Assembly (NCBI GenBank): GCA_022819745.1
Contig: JAJEGS010000028.1
Coordinates: forward strand, 28,570 to 92,569
DNA: 64,000 nucleotides
Source of the DNA: Candidatus Latescibacterota bacterium
Lineage (GTDB): Bacteria > Latescibacterota > UBA2968 > UBA8231
Direction of reading: 5' to 3'
Shown here: piece after piece, positions 44,812-53,216 of the stretch
How positions within the stretch are numbered: position 1 is the stretch's first letter
Layout of the letters: each line of letters opens with the position of its first letter
Translations under genes and position numbers: made by a program
Notes under the pieces: generated by a model
Seen by the model: the letters and a program-made list of their open reading frames with translations, nothing else
Database searches by the model: none
What the model was told of the DNA's origin: nothing

Positions 44812-47295
44812 TCAGCGTGCATCAGTGGGAAAATCAAACGCGGCTTTGTATTCCGGCCCGAGCTTCAACCGCGCGTCGAATTTGTTGCCCTTTTTGCTTT
44901 TGAAACCCTTGATTACGTTGGTTTTGCCTTTGGCGATCAAGGTGTGGATTTGCTTTTCGGTCAGCTTCTTGCCCGCCATTTCCTTCCACACTACGAAGTC
45001 GCACCCCTCGCGATAGCGATTGCAGCCAAAGCCGCGCTGGCCCTCGATGATTTGTCCCTGTTGACACTTGGGGCAGGTGAGGGGGGAGGTGGATTGGGCG
45101 ACTTCCGCTGGCGGCTTCTCTTGGGGTGAGGGGCGTCCCTTCGACTTTGAGGAGCCATTCCGCGGCCCGTCGTCAAACTCGAAGACGACCTTGAACTCAT
45201 CGTCGAATTTGAGCCGCGCCGCAAATTTCTTGCCGGCCTTGGAAGTAAAGCCCTGCATCTTTTCGGTGCGGCTGTTGGCCATCAACAACTGCGCCTGTTT
45301 TTCGGTCAGCTTCTTGTGCGCCACTGTCTTCCAGATAGTAAAGCTGCATCCCTCTCGGTAGCGACTGCATCCGTACGCTTTGGCGTTTTCTACTACTTGG
45401 CCCTCTTTGCACTTGGGACAAGGCCCTAACACCTTGCCGCTGCTCTTACCGCTGCCCCTCTTCTTGCCCTGTGCCTGCGCCGCTTGCTCGGGCGAGAGTG
45501 CCGGTCCTTGCTGGACTTTGGGTACCAGCGTCCTCACCAAATCGGTGATTCCTTCGTAGAAGCCCGCCACCGGCCGCTGACCTTCCTCGATTTCCTTGAG
45601 CTGCTGCTCCCATTCGCCCGTCAGCTCTGGGCTGCGTAGCGATTCGGCCACCAAGCCCACGAGTGCCTTGCCCTTCTCCGTCGAGGTGATTGCCTTGCGG
45701 TCGCGGACTACATAGCCAGTGCGAAGCAGCTTTTCGATGGTCTCGGCCCGCGTGGCCGGTGTGCCCAGCCCCGATTCCTTCATGGCTGCGGCTAATTCGT
45801 CGTCCTCGATTTCGCGGCCGGCGTTCTTCATTGCCGCTAGGAGTGTGGCGTCTGTGTAGGGGCGCGGCGGCTGGGTTTCCTTCTCGACCACATCCATACT
45901 CGTTACGTGAACTTGCTGGCCTTGTTGCAGCGGCGGGAGCGCCCGCTGGTCGTCGTCTTCCTTCTCTTTACTCTTTGCAGCGTTTGGAGGCCGTATGGCT
46001 ACCACCGTCCAGCCTGCCTCTAAGACGACAGATCCTTTGGCGACAAAGTCGGCACCGCCGATGTCGAGCAAGACGGTCGTCTCTTCGACCTGTTGGTCAG
46101 GCAGAAAGATGCCGACAAAGCGCGCCACTACCAAGTCGTACACCTTCTGTAGGTCGGGTGCGAGATTGGGGGCGGGCTGTTGTCCGGTGGGAATGATGGC
46201 GTGGTGATCGGTGAGCTTAGTGCGATCGACATACGCTCTGCTGAGCCGGTGGCCGCCGCGCAGGCGCTCCAATGCGACTGATGCTTGCGGGTGTGCGAGC
46301 TTCTCCAAGATGCCGGGCAGCTTGGGCACCATGTCTTCGGAGATGTGGCGGCTCTCGGTGCGCGGGTACGTGATGAGCTTGTGGGTTTCGTACAGGGCTT
46401 GAGCGCGTTCGAGGGTTTGCGCCGCGGTAAAGCCAAAGCAGCGGTTGGCGTCGCGCTGGAGGTTGTTGAGGTCGTAGAGAGGGGGAGGCCGGTTTCTTTT
46501 GACTTTCTGCTCAATTTTGCGGACGGTGCCGACCTTGTTGGGGCTGAGCTGGCGATGGAGGCGCTCGGCCTCCTCCTTCTTGTCGATGCGGGTCTGGCCG
46601 TCCTTGCAGTACTTAGCGGCAAAGCCCTCTGCTAGCTGCGCCACCAACTCGTAGAAATACGCCTTTACAAAGCTGGCAATCGCCGCATCGCGCTTGACGA
46701 CCATGGATAGGGTCGGCGTCTGCACGCGGCCGATGGTGCAGAGCGCCTTGTTGTGGACGGTATAGGCGCGGGTCAGGTTCATGCCCATCAGCCAGTCGGC
46801 TTGGCCGCGCGCCCGCGCGGCCGCAGCGAGATGATCGAAGGCCGTTCCTTCCTGCAAGGCGCGGAAGCCGCTCTGGATTGCCTCGTCGGTCAGGCTCGAA
46901 ACCCACAGCCTGCTAAACGGCTTTTTGCAGCGGGCGTGCTCGTAGATCAGGCGAAAGATGTGTTCGCCCTCACGGCCGGCGTCTGTGGCGCAGATGACGC
47001 GCTCCGTCTGGGGATTGTTGAGCAGTTTTTTGACGATTTGGTACTGGTCGGAGGTCGAGCGCGTCGTCTTGAGCTTCCACTGCTCGGGAATCATCGGTAG
47101 CTGGGCAAAGGACCAGCGGCTGTTCCAAGGCGGGCCGTAATCGTCTGGCTCGGCGAATTGCACGAGGTGCCCTAGTGCCCAAGTGACGATATAGCCGTTG
47201 CCTTCGACGTAGCCTTGGCCGCGTTTGTTGGCCCCTAGGACTCGGGCAATGTCGCGCGCCACGCTGGGCTTTTCGGTGAGGACGACGGTGGCCAT
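44812..47295 (-). CDS. topB: DNA topoisomerase III
   Basis: A type IA topoisomerase that relaxes or decatenates single-stranded regions, often working with RecQ (also in this window). The 827 residues comprise a TOPRIM domain at the N-terminus (VLTEKPSVARDIA; acidic DAGREGE), the active-site tyrosine in ITYPRTESRHI, and the archaeal/bacterial topo-III order of domains. The C-terminus carries two zinc-ribbon-plus-tail units (CPKCKEGQ...CSRYREGC and CPKCQQGQ...CNRYREGC). Each is followed by a KKLTEKQ...FARLK-type repeat; the two units are about 55% alike and probably arose by duplication. Confidence 0.95.
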   Translation of the reverse strand: MATVVLTEKPSVARDIARVLGANKRGQGYVEGNGYIVTWALGHLVQFAEPDDYGPPWNSRWSFAQLPMIPEQWKLKTTRSTSDQYQIVKKLLNNPQTERVICATDAGREGEHIFRLIYEHARCKKPFSRLWVSSLTDEAIQSGFRALQEGTAFDHLAAAARARGQADWLMGMNLTRAYTVHNKALCTIGRVQTPTLSMVVKRDAAIASFVKAYFYELVAQLAEGFAAKYCKDGQTRIDKKEEAERLHRQLSPNKVGTVRKIEQKVKRNRPPPLYDLNNLQRDANRCFGFTAAQTLERAQALYETHKLITYPRTESRHISEDMVPKLPGILEKLAHPQASVALERLRGGHRLSRAYVDRTKLTDHHAIIPTGQQPAPNLAPDLQKVYDLVVARFVGIFLPDQQVEETTVLLDIGGADFVAKGSVVLEAGWTVVAIRPPNAAKSKEKEDDDQRALPPLQQGQQVHVTSMDVVEKETQPPRPYTDATLLAAMKNAGREIEDDELAAAMKESGLGTPATRAETIEKLLRTGYVVRDRKAITSTEKGKALVGLVAESLRSPELTGEWEQQLKEIEEGQRPVAGFYEGITDLVRTLVPKVQQGPALSPEQAAQAQGKKRGSGKSSGKVLGPCPKCKEGQVVENAKAYGCSRYREGCSFTIWKTVAHKKLTEKQAQLLMANSRTEKMQGFTSKAGKKFAARLKFDDEFKVVFEFDDGPRNGSSKSKGRPSPQEKPPAEVAQSTSPLTCPKCQQGQIIEGQRGFGCNRYREGCDFVVWKEMAGKKLTEKQIHTLIAKGKTNVIKGFKSKKGNKFDARLKLGPEYKAAFDFPTDAR

Positions 47296-47333
47296 GGATT
47301 TATGCTACGAATCGACTAGCTCCGGCGCAATGA

Positions 47334-47379
47334 TTGACAGGCAGTTTATAGACGTGTACACTATCATGTACACAAGGAG
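47334..47379 (+). promoter_or_regulatory. Promoter and palindromic operator of the toxin-antitoxin pair
   Basis: TTGACA (47334), a 17-base spacer and TACACT (47357) form a near-consensus promoter. The perfect inverted repeat GTGTAC...GTACAC (47354-47359 and 47368-47373) overlaps the -10, as expected for an antitoxin autorepression site. The ribosome site AAGGAG is at 47374. Confidence 0.75.
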
Positions 47380-47385
47380 TTTTCT

Positions 47386-47880
47386 ATGCGCTTTGTCTCA
47401 GTCCGCGAATTGCGCGGGAAATCGGCTGCTATTTGGAAGGAACTCGCGCATGAGCAAGAGATGGTAATCACTTCCAATGGCAAGCCAATCGCCTTGCTTT
47501 CAGCGACATCGGAAGCATTGCTGGAAGAATCGCTCGACACCCTGCGCAGCGCCCGCGCCCTAGCTGCTGTCAACGCCGTGCAGCAAACGTCCATAAAGGC
47601 GGGTACGGATCAACTCTCTGCTGCTGCTATTGAGGCTGCGGTCAAGGCTGTGCGCAAAGGGCTGTTGCTGTTGATGGGATCAGAGCCAGAGGAGTTTGAG
47701 CGGGAAGCCCGATTCCTACTCGCCTTGAAGCTCTTTGAACTTCGCCGCATATCTGCTGGCAAAGCGGCTGAAATGAGCGGGATGCAAAAGCCTGAATTTC
47801 TGTTGAAAGCGAGCCAACTGAACGTTGCAGTAGTTGATCTGGACCAAGATCAACTGGACGCCGAATTCAAGAATGCGTGA
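47386..47880 (+). CDS. Antitoxin fusing a Phd/YefM-like and a UPF0175-like domain
   Basis: A 164-residue protein. Residues 1-50 (MRFVSVRELRGKSAAIWKEL, then VITSNGKPIALL) are a Phd/YefM-type DNA-binding antitoxin fold. Residues about 105-164 (LALKLFELRRISAGKAAEMS and onward to VVDLDQDQLDAEF) match the UPF0175 family that usually pairs with DUF3368 PIN-like toxins. The two parts are normally separate small antitoxins. The gene overlaps the toxin gene by 8 bp and is probably autorepressed through the palindrome upstream. Confidence 0.8.
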   Translation: MRFVSVRELRGKSAAIWKELAHEQEMVITSNGKPIALLSATSEALLEESLDTLRSARALAAVNAVQQTSIKAGTDQLSAAAIEAAVKAVRKGLLLLMGSEPEEFEREARFLLALKLFELRRISAGKAAEMSGMQKPEFLLKASQLNVAVVDLDQDQLDAEFKNA

Positions 47881-48373
47881 ACGGCTCCTGGTCGCAGACA
47901 GCGGTCCGTTAATCGCCCTCGCCGGTATATCTCATCTTCACCTATTGCCCCAACTCTACAGTCGCATAGCGGCACCCCTTGCCGTTATAGCAGAAATTAG
48001 GGCCGGTGAGCATTTGTCTCCCGGTCATCGCTTTTTGGACGATACACCGTGGTTGGAGCATATAGAGTCTCCGCAACCGCCCGACTCGCTTTCCGCTGTC
48101 CTAGGCCGTGGCGAAGCCGAAGCGATCACTCTCGCCCGACTACATGCCGACTCTTTGCTCCTGCTCGATGACCATCAGGCGCGACGTGCAGCCGAAGCGT
48201 TGGGACTGTCCATCACTGGCACGGCAGGAATTCTGGTACGTGCCAAGAAAGAAGGAATGGTCGAGACCGTGGGACCTCTCTTGCATAAGATGCGGGAGCA
48301 AGGGTACTTCCTGAGCGATGCGGTTATTCAATACGCCTGTCGGCAGGCGGAAGAAGCTGCTCCAGTTTCTTGA
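47873..48373 (+). CDS. DUF3368 (PIN-like) toxin
   Basis: A 166-residue protein. The N-terminal VADSGPLIALAGI carries the first PIN acidic residue and EIRAGE the second. GRGEAEAITLAR and LLLLDDHQARRAAEALG supply the remaining acids, followed by TGTAGILVRAKKEGM, a DUF3368 hallmark. PIN domains are RNases, so it would cleave RNA when free of antitoxin. Its ATG lies inside the last codons of the antitoxin gene, giving translational coupling. Confidence 0.85.
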   Translation: MRERLLVADSGPLIALAGISHLHLLPQLYSRIAAPLAVIAEIRAGEHLSPGHRFLDDTPWLEHIESPQPPDSLSAVLGRGEAEAITLARLHADSLLLLDDHQARRAAEALGLSITGTAGILVRAKKEGMVETVGPLLHKMREQGYFLSDAVIQYACRQAEEAAPVS

Positions 48374-48501
48374 ATAAATCCTTAAAAATCGCATTTTATA
48401 AAGTCATCGGGGATGATGAAGAGTTCGACTTAAACGGCGGAAACGGTGGTGGAGATAGCCCAAGTGAAATTGGCAAAATTGATCCAGTCAAATCAACTTA
48501 A
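48370..48501 (+). CDS. Possible 43-residue protein (TTG start)
   Basis: The frame TTG AAT AAA TCC begins on the last codons of the toxin gene and stays open to TAA at 48499-48501, encoding an acidic, glycine/asparagine-rich peptide (KIAFYKVIGDDEEFDLNGG and onward). No ribosome site of its own is seen; coupling to the toxin stop is possible. It may be a small real protein or only AT-rich open sequence. Confidence 0.3.
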   Translation: MNKSLKIAFYKVIGDDEEFDLNGGNGGGDSPSEIGKIDPVKST

Positions 48502-48516
48502 CCTAGGATTATAATA

Positions 48517-49395
48517 ATGTCTGAGGATATGAAACGGCACGCCGAGACGCTTGAAGAACTAAATTCAGACCCTGATTTTGTGCAAAAGTTGAAAGCTTTT
48601 AGTGAAGCAGCGAAGGCTGCACAAAACTTCTCGGCAATTCGCATCAAGAGGTTTTTAGGCCGTTTTACTGAAACATCTGTCTTTGTGAAAGATATGATTG
48701 AATATCGCAAAGCAGTAGAGGAAGTAGCGGTTGAAGACAAGGTACGTGCAATGCGGCAAGTACTAAAGGATGATATTAGCGATATCATGCCACACATGGA
48801 AGATGAACAATTGGCGCGAGAGTTTTCTAGAATCTCATCACAGATCGAAGTTGATATACGAAAAAAAGTAAAACTCTATGACTTGTGGCTAATTAACCAA
48901 TCTATTGTAACCCTTTGCACGATCCTAGACGCATTTTTTGATGAAGCCGTAGATGCAGCACTAAAAAAGAATTCTTATCTATTATATAACAAACAGATTT
49001 CTCTTAAAGAGGTGATAGAATTGGAAACTAGTAAACAGGTAAGCGATCATATTAGACAGGAAGCAGTCTCATCTTTTTCAGGCAAAGGATTGAGTGAGAA
49101 ACTAAAATATATGAAGACGAAGCTTGAACTAACTCCATCTGAAATATGTAACTGGAGCTACTTTGATAGTGAGGTACAAATTGAGTTCGAGACGTGGAAC
49201 CTTGATACTCTCCGCGAAATTTACAAAGATCGGAACGATATCGTCCATCGGGATGAAAAACCCTATCAAACTGTCGAAGAGTTATGCAACATAGCACACT
49301 TCTTTAGATGTATATCTTGGAGCACAACCTTTTTTCTTTACAAGAAATTTGGAATAGGGATTGATTTTGAGCTAGATAAACGCACCGATGAATGA
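48517..49395 (+). CDS. HEPN-like protein, AT-rich, probably acquired
   Basis: A 292-residue, mostly helical protein. Near the C-terminus YKDRNDIVHRDEK fits the R-x4-H motif of HEPN ribonuclease/abortive-infection proteins. The first 120 residues are charged and probably coiled-coil. The gene is clearly lower in GC (around 40%) than its neighbours and lies directly behind a toxin-antitoxin pair, which fits a defence or stress island. I do not recognise a closer family, so antiphage function is only inferred from fold and context. Confidence 0.6.
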   Translation: MSEDMKRHAETLEELNSDPDFVQKLKAFSEAAKAAQNFSAIRIKRFLGRFTETSVFVKDMIEYRKAVEEVAVEDKVRAMRQVLKDDISDIMPHMEDEQLAREFSRISSQIEVDIRKKVKLYDLWLINQSIVTLCTILDAFFDEAVDAALKKNSYLLYNKQISLKEVIELETSKQVSDHIRQEAVSSFSGKGLSEKLKYMKTKLELTPSEICNWSYFDSEVQIEFETWNLDTLREIYKDRNDIVHRDEKPYQTVEELCNIAHFFRCISWSTTFFLYKKFGIGIDFELDKRTDE

Positions 49396-49409
49396 CTTCT
49401 CCTATCTAT

Positions 49410-49711
49410 ATGAGTTCGATCCGGAGTGATATAGATAACTTGGCATTAAGGAACATTTAGAGCAGAAACTTACTCATATAGAGCAGCGTCTTATTCGTCG
49501 TCGTCAAAATAGTCATCCGACTGCGGACGTTTTTGCTGATGGGCGATCTTGTCTATATGATACTCAACCCGTTCAAGAGTCTTCCCAGACCATTTCTTCT
49601 CATGTTGAATATCAAGAGACGCCAGAAGAAAGCTTCCTTCTGGTGAATGGCCGAAAGTATGTCGAGTTTGCTCGTATTTCAGACGAAGATATACAGCGTC
49701 TAGATCATTAG
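49410..49711 (+). pseudogene. Frameshifted small ORF behind the HEPN gene
   Basis: An ATG at 49410 starts MSSIRSDIDNL. One base later in phase, from about 49439, a frame stays open for some 90 codons (GIKEHLEQKLTHIEQRLIRR to SDEDIQRLDH) and ends in TAG at 49709-49711. It is followed at once by a strong terminator hairpin. The codon pattern looks coding. A one-base deletion near 49438 (AAC-TTGG) would explain the break. The product is unknown, with a possible coiled-coil N-terminus. Confidence 0.5.
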
Positions 49712-49731
49712 AGTCGGTTTCCAGTTCACCC

Positions 49732-49770
49732 GGCCCGATGGTGAGGCACACCATCGGGCCGTTGGTTTTA
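49732..49770 (+). terminator. Strong terminator closing the HEPN island
   Basis: The perfect 12-bp stem GGCCCGATGGTG/CACCATCGGGCC (49732-49743, 49749-49760, 5-nt loop) is followed by GTTGGTTTTAT. Confidence 0.75.
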
Positions 49771-49815
49771 TAAAAACTTTGTGCTGCGATAAAAGTCAAG
49801 ATGTTCTCTCTGAAA

Positions 49816-49844
49816 TTGACTTTTGCAGTCCGAGGTGGTATAAT
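49816..49844 (+). promoter_or_regulatory. Consensus sigma-70 promoter of the R4 RNA
   Basis: TTGACT, a 17-base spacer and TATAAT. The expected start, near 49851, is exactly the first base of the long closing stem of the R4 RNA. Confidence 0.85.
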
Positions 49845-49850
49845 GGGAGC

Positions 49851-49986
49851 GTTCACGTTTCTCACAGAGCCCGCGTATGTCGGGTCCTCTGCTGAATACA
49901 ATAGCCGCAAGACCCGGCGAAGGGTCGCTCCCTTCCGCCTCGGCAAATAGGTGGAACATTTCTGCATACTCTGTGGGAACGTGAAC
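49851..49986 (+). ncRNA. Structured RNA element, copy R4 (candidate riboswitch or sRNA)
   Basis: The RNA is closed by a stem of about 17 bp: GTTCACGTTTCTCACAGAG (49851-49869) with CTCTGTGGGAACGTGAAC (49969-49986), one bulged base and one wobble. Inside are hairpin 1 GCCCG/CGGGT around CGTATGT, hairpin 2 GGCGAAGGG/CCCTTCcGCC around TCGCT, and a short hairpin with GGAAC. The same loops, with different but still pairing stems, recur in R1-R3 at 35.5-35.8 kb. It belongs to no riboswitch class I can recall. Confidence 0.7.
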
Positions 49987-49992
49987 AGGCCC

Positions 49993-50012
49993 GGCCCCTT
50001 CGGGGGCCTTTT
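49993..50012 (+). terminator. Intrinsic terminator between R4 and the dockerin-protease gene
   Basis: GGCCCC-TTCG-GGGGCC followed by TTTT. It stands 26 bases before the ATG at 50039 (with AAGGAG between), as in the expression platform of a transcriptional riboswitch. Alternatively it ends a free small RNA. Confidence 0.8.
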
Positions 50013-50038
50013 GTCCGCTTTCTCAAGGAGATGTCTCC

Positions 50039-51088
50039 ATGACTATTCGCTTCGCGCTCTTCTGCTTGTTGGTCTCGGCTGCGCCTGGATGGGCACTGGT
50101 GGGTGACCTCAATGGCGACGGCGTTGTCAATTTTGACGATTACTTCCTCTTTGCCGATAGCTTTGGCCAGCAGGGCGAGCCTCAAGCCGCAGCAGCCAAA
50201 GCCGTACACGCCACCCCAACTAGACCTTCCCCGCACACAACATGGACTTCGGTCGTTGATGAGATTGAGAAGGCAACCTACTGGCTCGGTTACACCGCCA
50301 AGCCGCGAGGAAGTACTCGCTATTATGTGACCTTTGTCGGAACAGGGTTTGCCGTGGATCGCTGGGCTATTGCAACCAATTATCATGTTGGCAGCTATAT
50401 TGACCAGAGGATAAAAACTTTCTACTCATGGCTAGAGCCAGCCTTTATTGCTGTGCGTGCCAACTCGCGCGTGTTTGGTCCGCATACATATTACCTCGGG
50501 CGGATTGACGAGGAGCGTAATCTTAACGGCTTCTGGCATCCTGGATATGAGTTTAAAACTCTCTCCCCCGATATGGCGATTTTTTATGCGTATGATACTC
50601 GCACCGGCGTAGCAGCGGGCGATCTTGAATTCGTACGTCTGATTAGTCTAAGAGATGCCATGCAGGTACAGCCTGGAGACGAAATAGGCATATTGGGTTT
50701 CCCAGGGGTTTTAGAGGTCAATCACAGCCCATATAATTTGAATCCTATCGCTACTTTCAAACGGGGAACGATTAGTGCGCTCCGGGTCTTTGAGGGTAGC
50801 CATCCGTTGAATAGAGACTGGGTACGGGCCTTGATGGGACTGTATATCCAACATGATCTCGACACTGTGCCGGGGAATTCTGGCAGTCCGCTATTCAACA
50901 AACGAGCCGAAGTTATCGCTATGCACAACTCCGGTATTCCCGGTGGCGACGCACTCGACTTCGGCGTCCGTGCCGATGTGCTGCGGCTTTTTATGATGGC
51001 CCTCTATTCGGGCGTAGAACACGTCAATGCCAAGCCCGTTGCTGGACAAGGTCTCTACCCGGTCTTGCCACATCCTCGCCCGCGATAA
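50039..51088 (+). CDS. Secreted trypsin-like protease with N-terminal dockerin-like repeat
   Basis: A 349-residue protein. A signal peptide (1-19, ending AAPGWA) is followed at once by one EF-hand/dockerin-type repeat (GDLNGDGVVNFDDYFLF, 22-38), a proline/alanine linker, and a chymotrypsin-fold protease. The triad is H116 (ATNYHV), D178 (SPDMAIF) and S281 (GNSGSPLF). It lacks PDZ domains, so it is closer to single-domain trypsin_2 proteases than to HtrA. It probably works outside the cell. Ribosome site AAGGAG lies at 50025-50030; the leader RNA may control it. Confidence 0.88.
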   Translation: MTIRFALFCLLVSAAPGWALVGDLNGDGVVNFDDYFLFADSFGQQGEPQAAAAKAVHATPTRPSPHTTWTSVVDEIEKATYWLGYTAKPRGSTRYYVTFVGTGFAVDRWAIATNYHVGSYIDQRIKTFYSWLEPAFIAVRANSRVFGPHTYYLGRIDEERNLNGFWHPGYEFKTLSPDMAIFYAYDTRTGVAAGDLEFVRLISLRDAMQVQPGDEIGILGFPGVLEVNHSPYNLNPIATFKRGTISALRVFEGSHPLNRDWVRALMGLYIQHDLDTVPGNSGSPLFNKRAEVIAMHNSGIPGGDALDFGVRADVLRLFMMALYSGVEHVNAKPVAGQGLYPVLPHPRPR

Positions 51089-51103
51089 TTTCAAACGCAA
51101 CCA

Positions 51104-52009
51104 CTACCCCAGTTTCCTGAACAAATCTCCGAAAATCGGATCGCGCCGCACTGTCCGCGCCACGCGCATAAAGTGCCGCGACGGGTCGTGGCTCCAAGTC
51201 TTTTGATCGGTCAGCACCGAGCTATGTACCACGTCGGTTGGCACCCACGATGCGTCGAGCAGCCAAGCGACCGCCGACATGTCCCAAATTACCTTGGAAG
51301 CGGCGAAGTGATTTTGGGCATAGGTGGCGAATATCTCGACCAGATAGTCGCCAATCGCCCCCCGTCCCTTGACGTAGTGCTCCAGCTCTGTCAGTGTCGT
51401 CTGCAGGTGCGAGGCCACGGGGTGGCATGGGATTTGTACGAAGGGCACGCCGCAGTCGAAGACTACCTGCGCTGCTACGAGATCGCCTTGGAGGTTGAAT
51501 TCGTCCGCCGTCGGCCAGTAGAGCGCGTGGCCGCCGAGCCAGACCACGACGATTCGCTCGATGATGGAGGGGTCTTTCAGGATAGCCGAGGCCACGTTGG
51601 TGAGTGCGCCGATAGCTACCACGTAGAGCGGGTCGGCGGCTTTGGCCTTGGCGATTAGGTCATCGACCGCTGCGCTTTCCTGTGGCGCGTCGTCCCGCAG
51701 CACATCCGTCGCTCCCCGGAACGCCAAGCCCTCCGGCGCAATACCCAACCGTTCCAATAGCCGCAGGATTTCCTCGTAGCTTTTCTCCATTCCGTCGCCT
51801 GGGCCGGACGAACGGATGTTGTAGAAAGGTACCGCGTAGATCGCCTCGACCGCGAGTTGGTCGGGCGAGAGCAGCGCTTGGACCACTGCGAACTGGTCGT
51901 CGATCTCGTTGTACGTATCGGTGTCGAGGACTATCCGCACCTTGTCTGTCGGCGGCGTCAGGCGCTCTAAGCGCAGGGCTTCGTCGAGTTTGGGGAAATT
52001 CATAGCCAT
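51104..52009 (-). CDS. Nucleoside hydrolase family protein
   Basis: A 301-residue protein from the ATG at 52009, with AAGGAG 10 bases upstream; the frame to 52048 is rejected. The calcium-binding family motif appears as VLDTDTYNEIDDQFA near residue 27, with an asparagine/aspartate cluster later (DEFNLQGD, where N-F-x-x-D is typical). Such enzymes split the N-glycosidic bond of nucleosides for salvage. Substrate preference cannot be read. It is divergent from the PhyH gene at 52102. Confidence 0.88.
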   Translation of the reverse strand: MAMNFPKLDEALRLERLTPPTDKVRIVLDTDTYNEIDDQFAVVQALLSPDQLAVEAIYAVPFYNIRSSGPGDGMEKSYEEILRLLERLGIAPEGLAFRGATDVLRDDAPQESAAVDDLIAKAKAADPLYVVAIGALTNVASAILKDPSIIERIVVVWLGGHALYWPTADEFNLQGDLVAAQVVFDCGVPFVQIPCHPVASHLQTTLTELEHYVKGRGAIGDYLVEIFATYAQNHFAASKVIWDMSAVAWLLDASWVPTDVVHSSVLTDQKTWSHDPSRHFMRVARTVRRDPIFGDLFRKLG

Positions 52010-52101
52010 TACGGCGCTTCTCCTTTCAGCTATTCGCAAACGGATCATATCGCGCTATATTCAAGCGCAGATCGAATCCTTCAACCCACGGAGGAAAGCA
52101 T

Positions 52102-53073
52102 ATGCCATGCTTGACGGACGAACAACTCGCACACTTTGACGAAGAAGGCTACCTACTAGTGAGAGGGATGCTTGACGTGGAAGAGGTCATCCAGCCCATT
52201 ATCGACGAATACCACGGCGTCCTCGACAGGCTCGCTCGCGAACTCTACCAAGATGGCCAGATCGCATCCACGTATGACGACCTGTCTTTTGGCCAGCGCT
52301 TGACGCAAATCGTCGTCGAGAGCGGCCAGATCCACGCCCAGTACTTCGACTTCTCCCTGCCCCAGACAGGCATTGATGCCGATACCCCCTTCTGGGCTGG
52401 CCCAGCCGTTTTTCGCTGTATTACCAACCCCGACCTCCTCGACGTGGTCGAGTCCATTGTCGGCCCGGAGATTTGGTCCAACCCCGTCCAGCACGTGCGC
52501 CTCAAGCCGCCCGAGCGCCTAGTGCCCAAAAACCACAACGGCCAAGCGCTAGTCAGCGCCACCAACTGGCACCAAGACAACGGCGTGGTCCTGCCCGAAG
52601 CCGACGACTCGGAAGTCCTGACAGTGTGGTTCCCGCTCAATGAGGCGACGCTCGAAAACGGCTGTCTGCGGATTATGCCCCGCAGCCATCGGCGAGGGCT
52701 ACAAACTCACTGTCCGGGAGGGCCGGGAGGATTGTGGATACCCGAGTTGTTTATGGATATGGATGCGGCGATGCCGGTGCCCATGCAGCCCGGCGATGTG
52801 CTTTTCCTCACTCAACACACCATCCACGGCTCGCTGGCCAACAACAGCGACGATGTGCGCTGGAGCTTTGACTTGCGCTACAATCCAATCGGCCAGCCCA
52901 CGGGCCGCGACCTCTTCCCCGGCTTTGTCGCCCGCAGCAGATCCAACCCAGAAAGCGTCTTACGCGATCCAGTGGCTTGGGAAAAGCTCTGGCGCGACAC
53001 CCGCGACCGGTTGGCGCAAGAGGCGCACACCCCCTTCAATCGCTGGAACGCCGACGCGGCTGTTTGTGCCTAA
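52102..53073 (+). CDS. Phytanoyl-CoA dioxygenase-like (PhyH) protein
   Basis: A 323-residue Fe(II)/2-oxoglutarate oxygenase with an intact site: H157-Q-D159 (NWHQDNG), H242 (TIHGSLANN) and R259 (SFDLRYN). GGAGGAAAGC precedes the ATG. The C-terminal block NPIGQPTGRDLFPGFVARSR closely parallels the PhyH gene at 34438-35322, so these two are paralogues. Substrate unknown. Confidence 0.9.
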   Translation: MPCLTDEQLAHFDEEGYLLVRGMLDVEEVIQPIIDEYHGVLDRLARELYQDGQIASTYDDLSFGQRLTQIVVESGQIHAQYFDFSLPQTGIDADTPFWAGPAVFRCITNPDLLDVVESIVGPEIWSNPVQHVRLKPPERLVPKNHNGQALVSATNWHQDNGVVLPEADDSEVLTVWFPLNEATLENGCLRIMPRSHRRGLQTHCPGGPGGLWIPELFMDMDAAMPVPMQPGDVLFLTQHTIHGSLANNSDDVRWSFDLRYNPIGQPTGRDLFPGFVARSRSNPESVLRDPVAWEKLWRDTRDRLAQEAHTPFNRWNADAAVCA

Positions 53074-53216
53074 AGTTGTCTCGGAGAGGGCGAATAGACG
53101 ATACTGGGTGCCGCTGTAAAGTACAGATGAGAACCAACGTCGATTGATTCGAGAGAGAACTTGGGCGTGTGAATCACCGTTCCACCGCAGCGAAAACTAC
53201 TGTGTTATACGACGGA

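Noticed and set aside
49491..49967. 158-codon minus-strand open frame across the R4 promoter
   Set aside because: It is antisense to a better plus-strand coding frame, crosses a 12-bp terminator stem, a consensus promoter and the R4 RNA, and has no convincing ribosome site.
35499..50012. Assignment of the RNA motif to T-box, c-di-GMP, cobalamin, TPP, glycine or ydaO riboswitches
   Set aside because: None of the conserved consensus strings of these classes that I can recall are present, so the family is left open.
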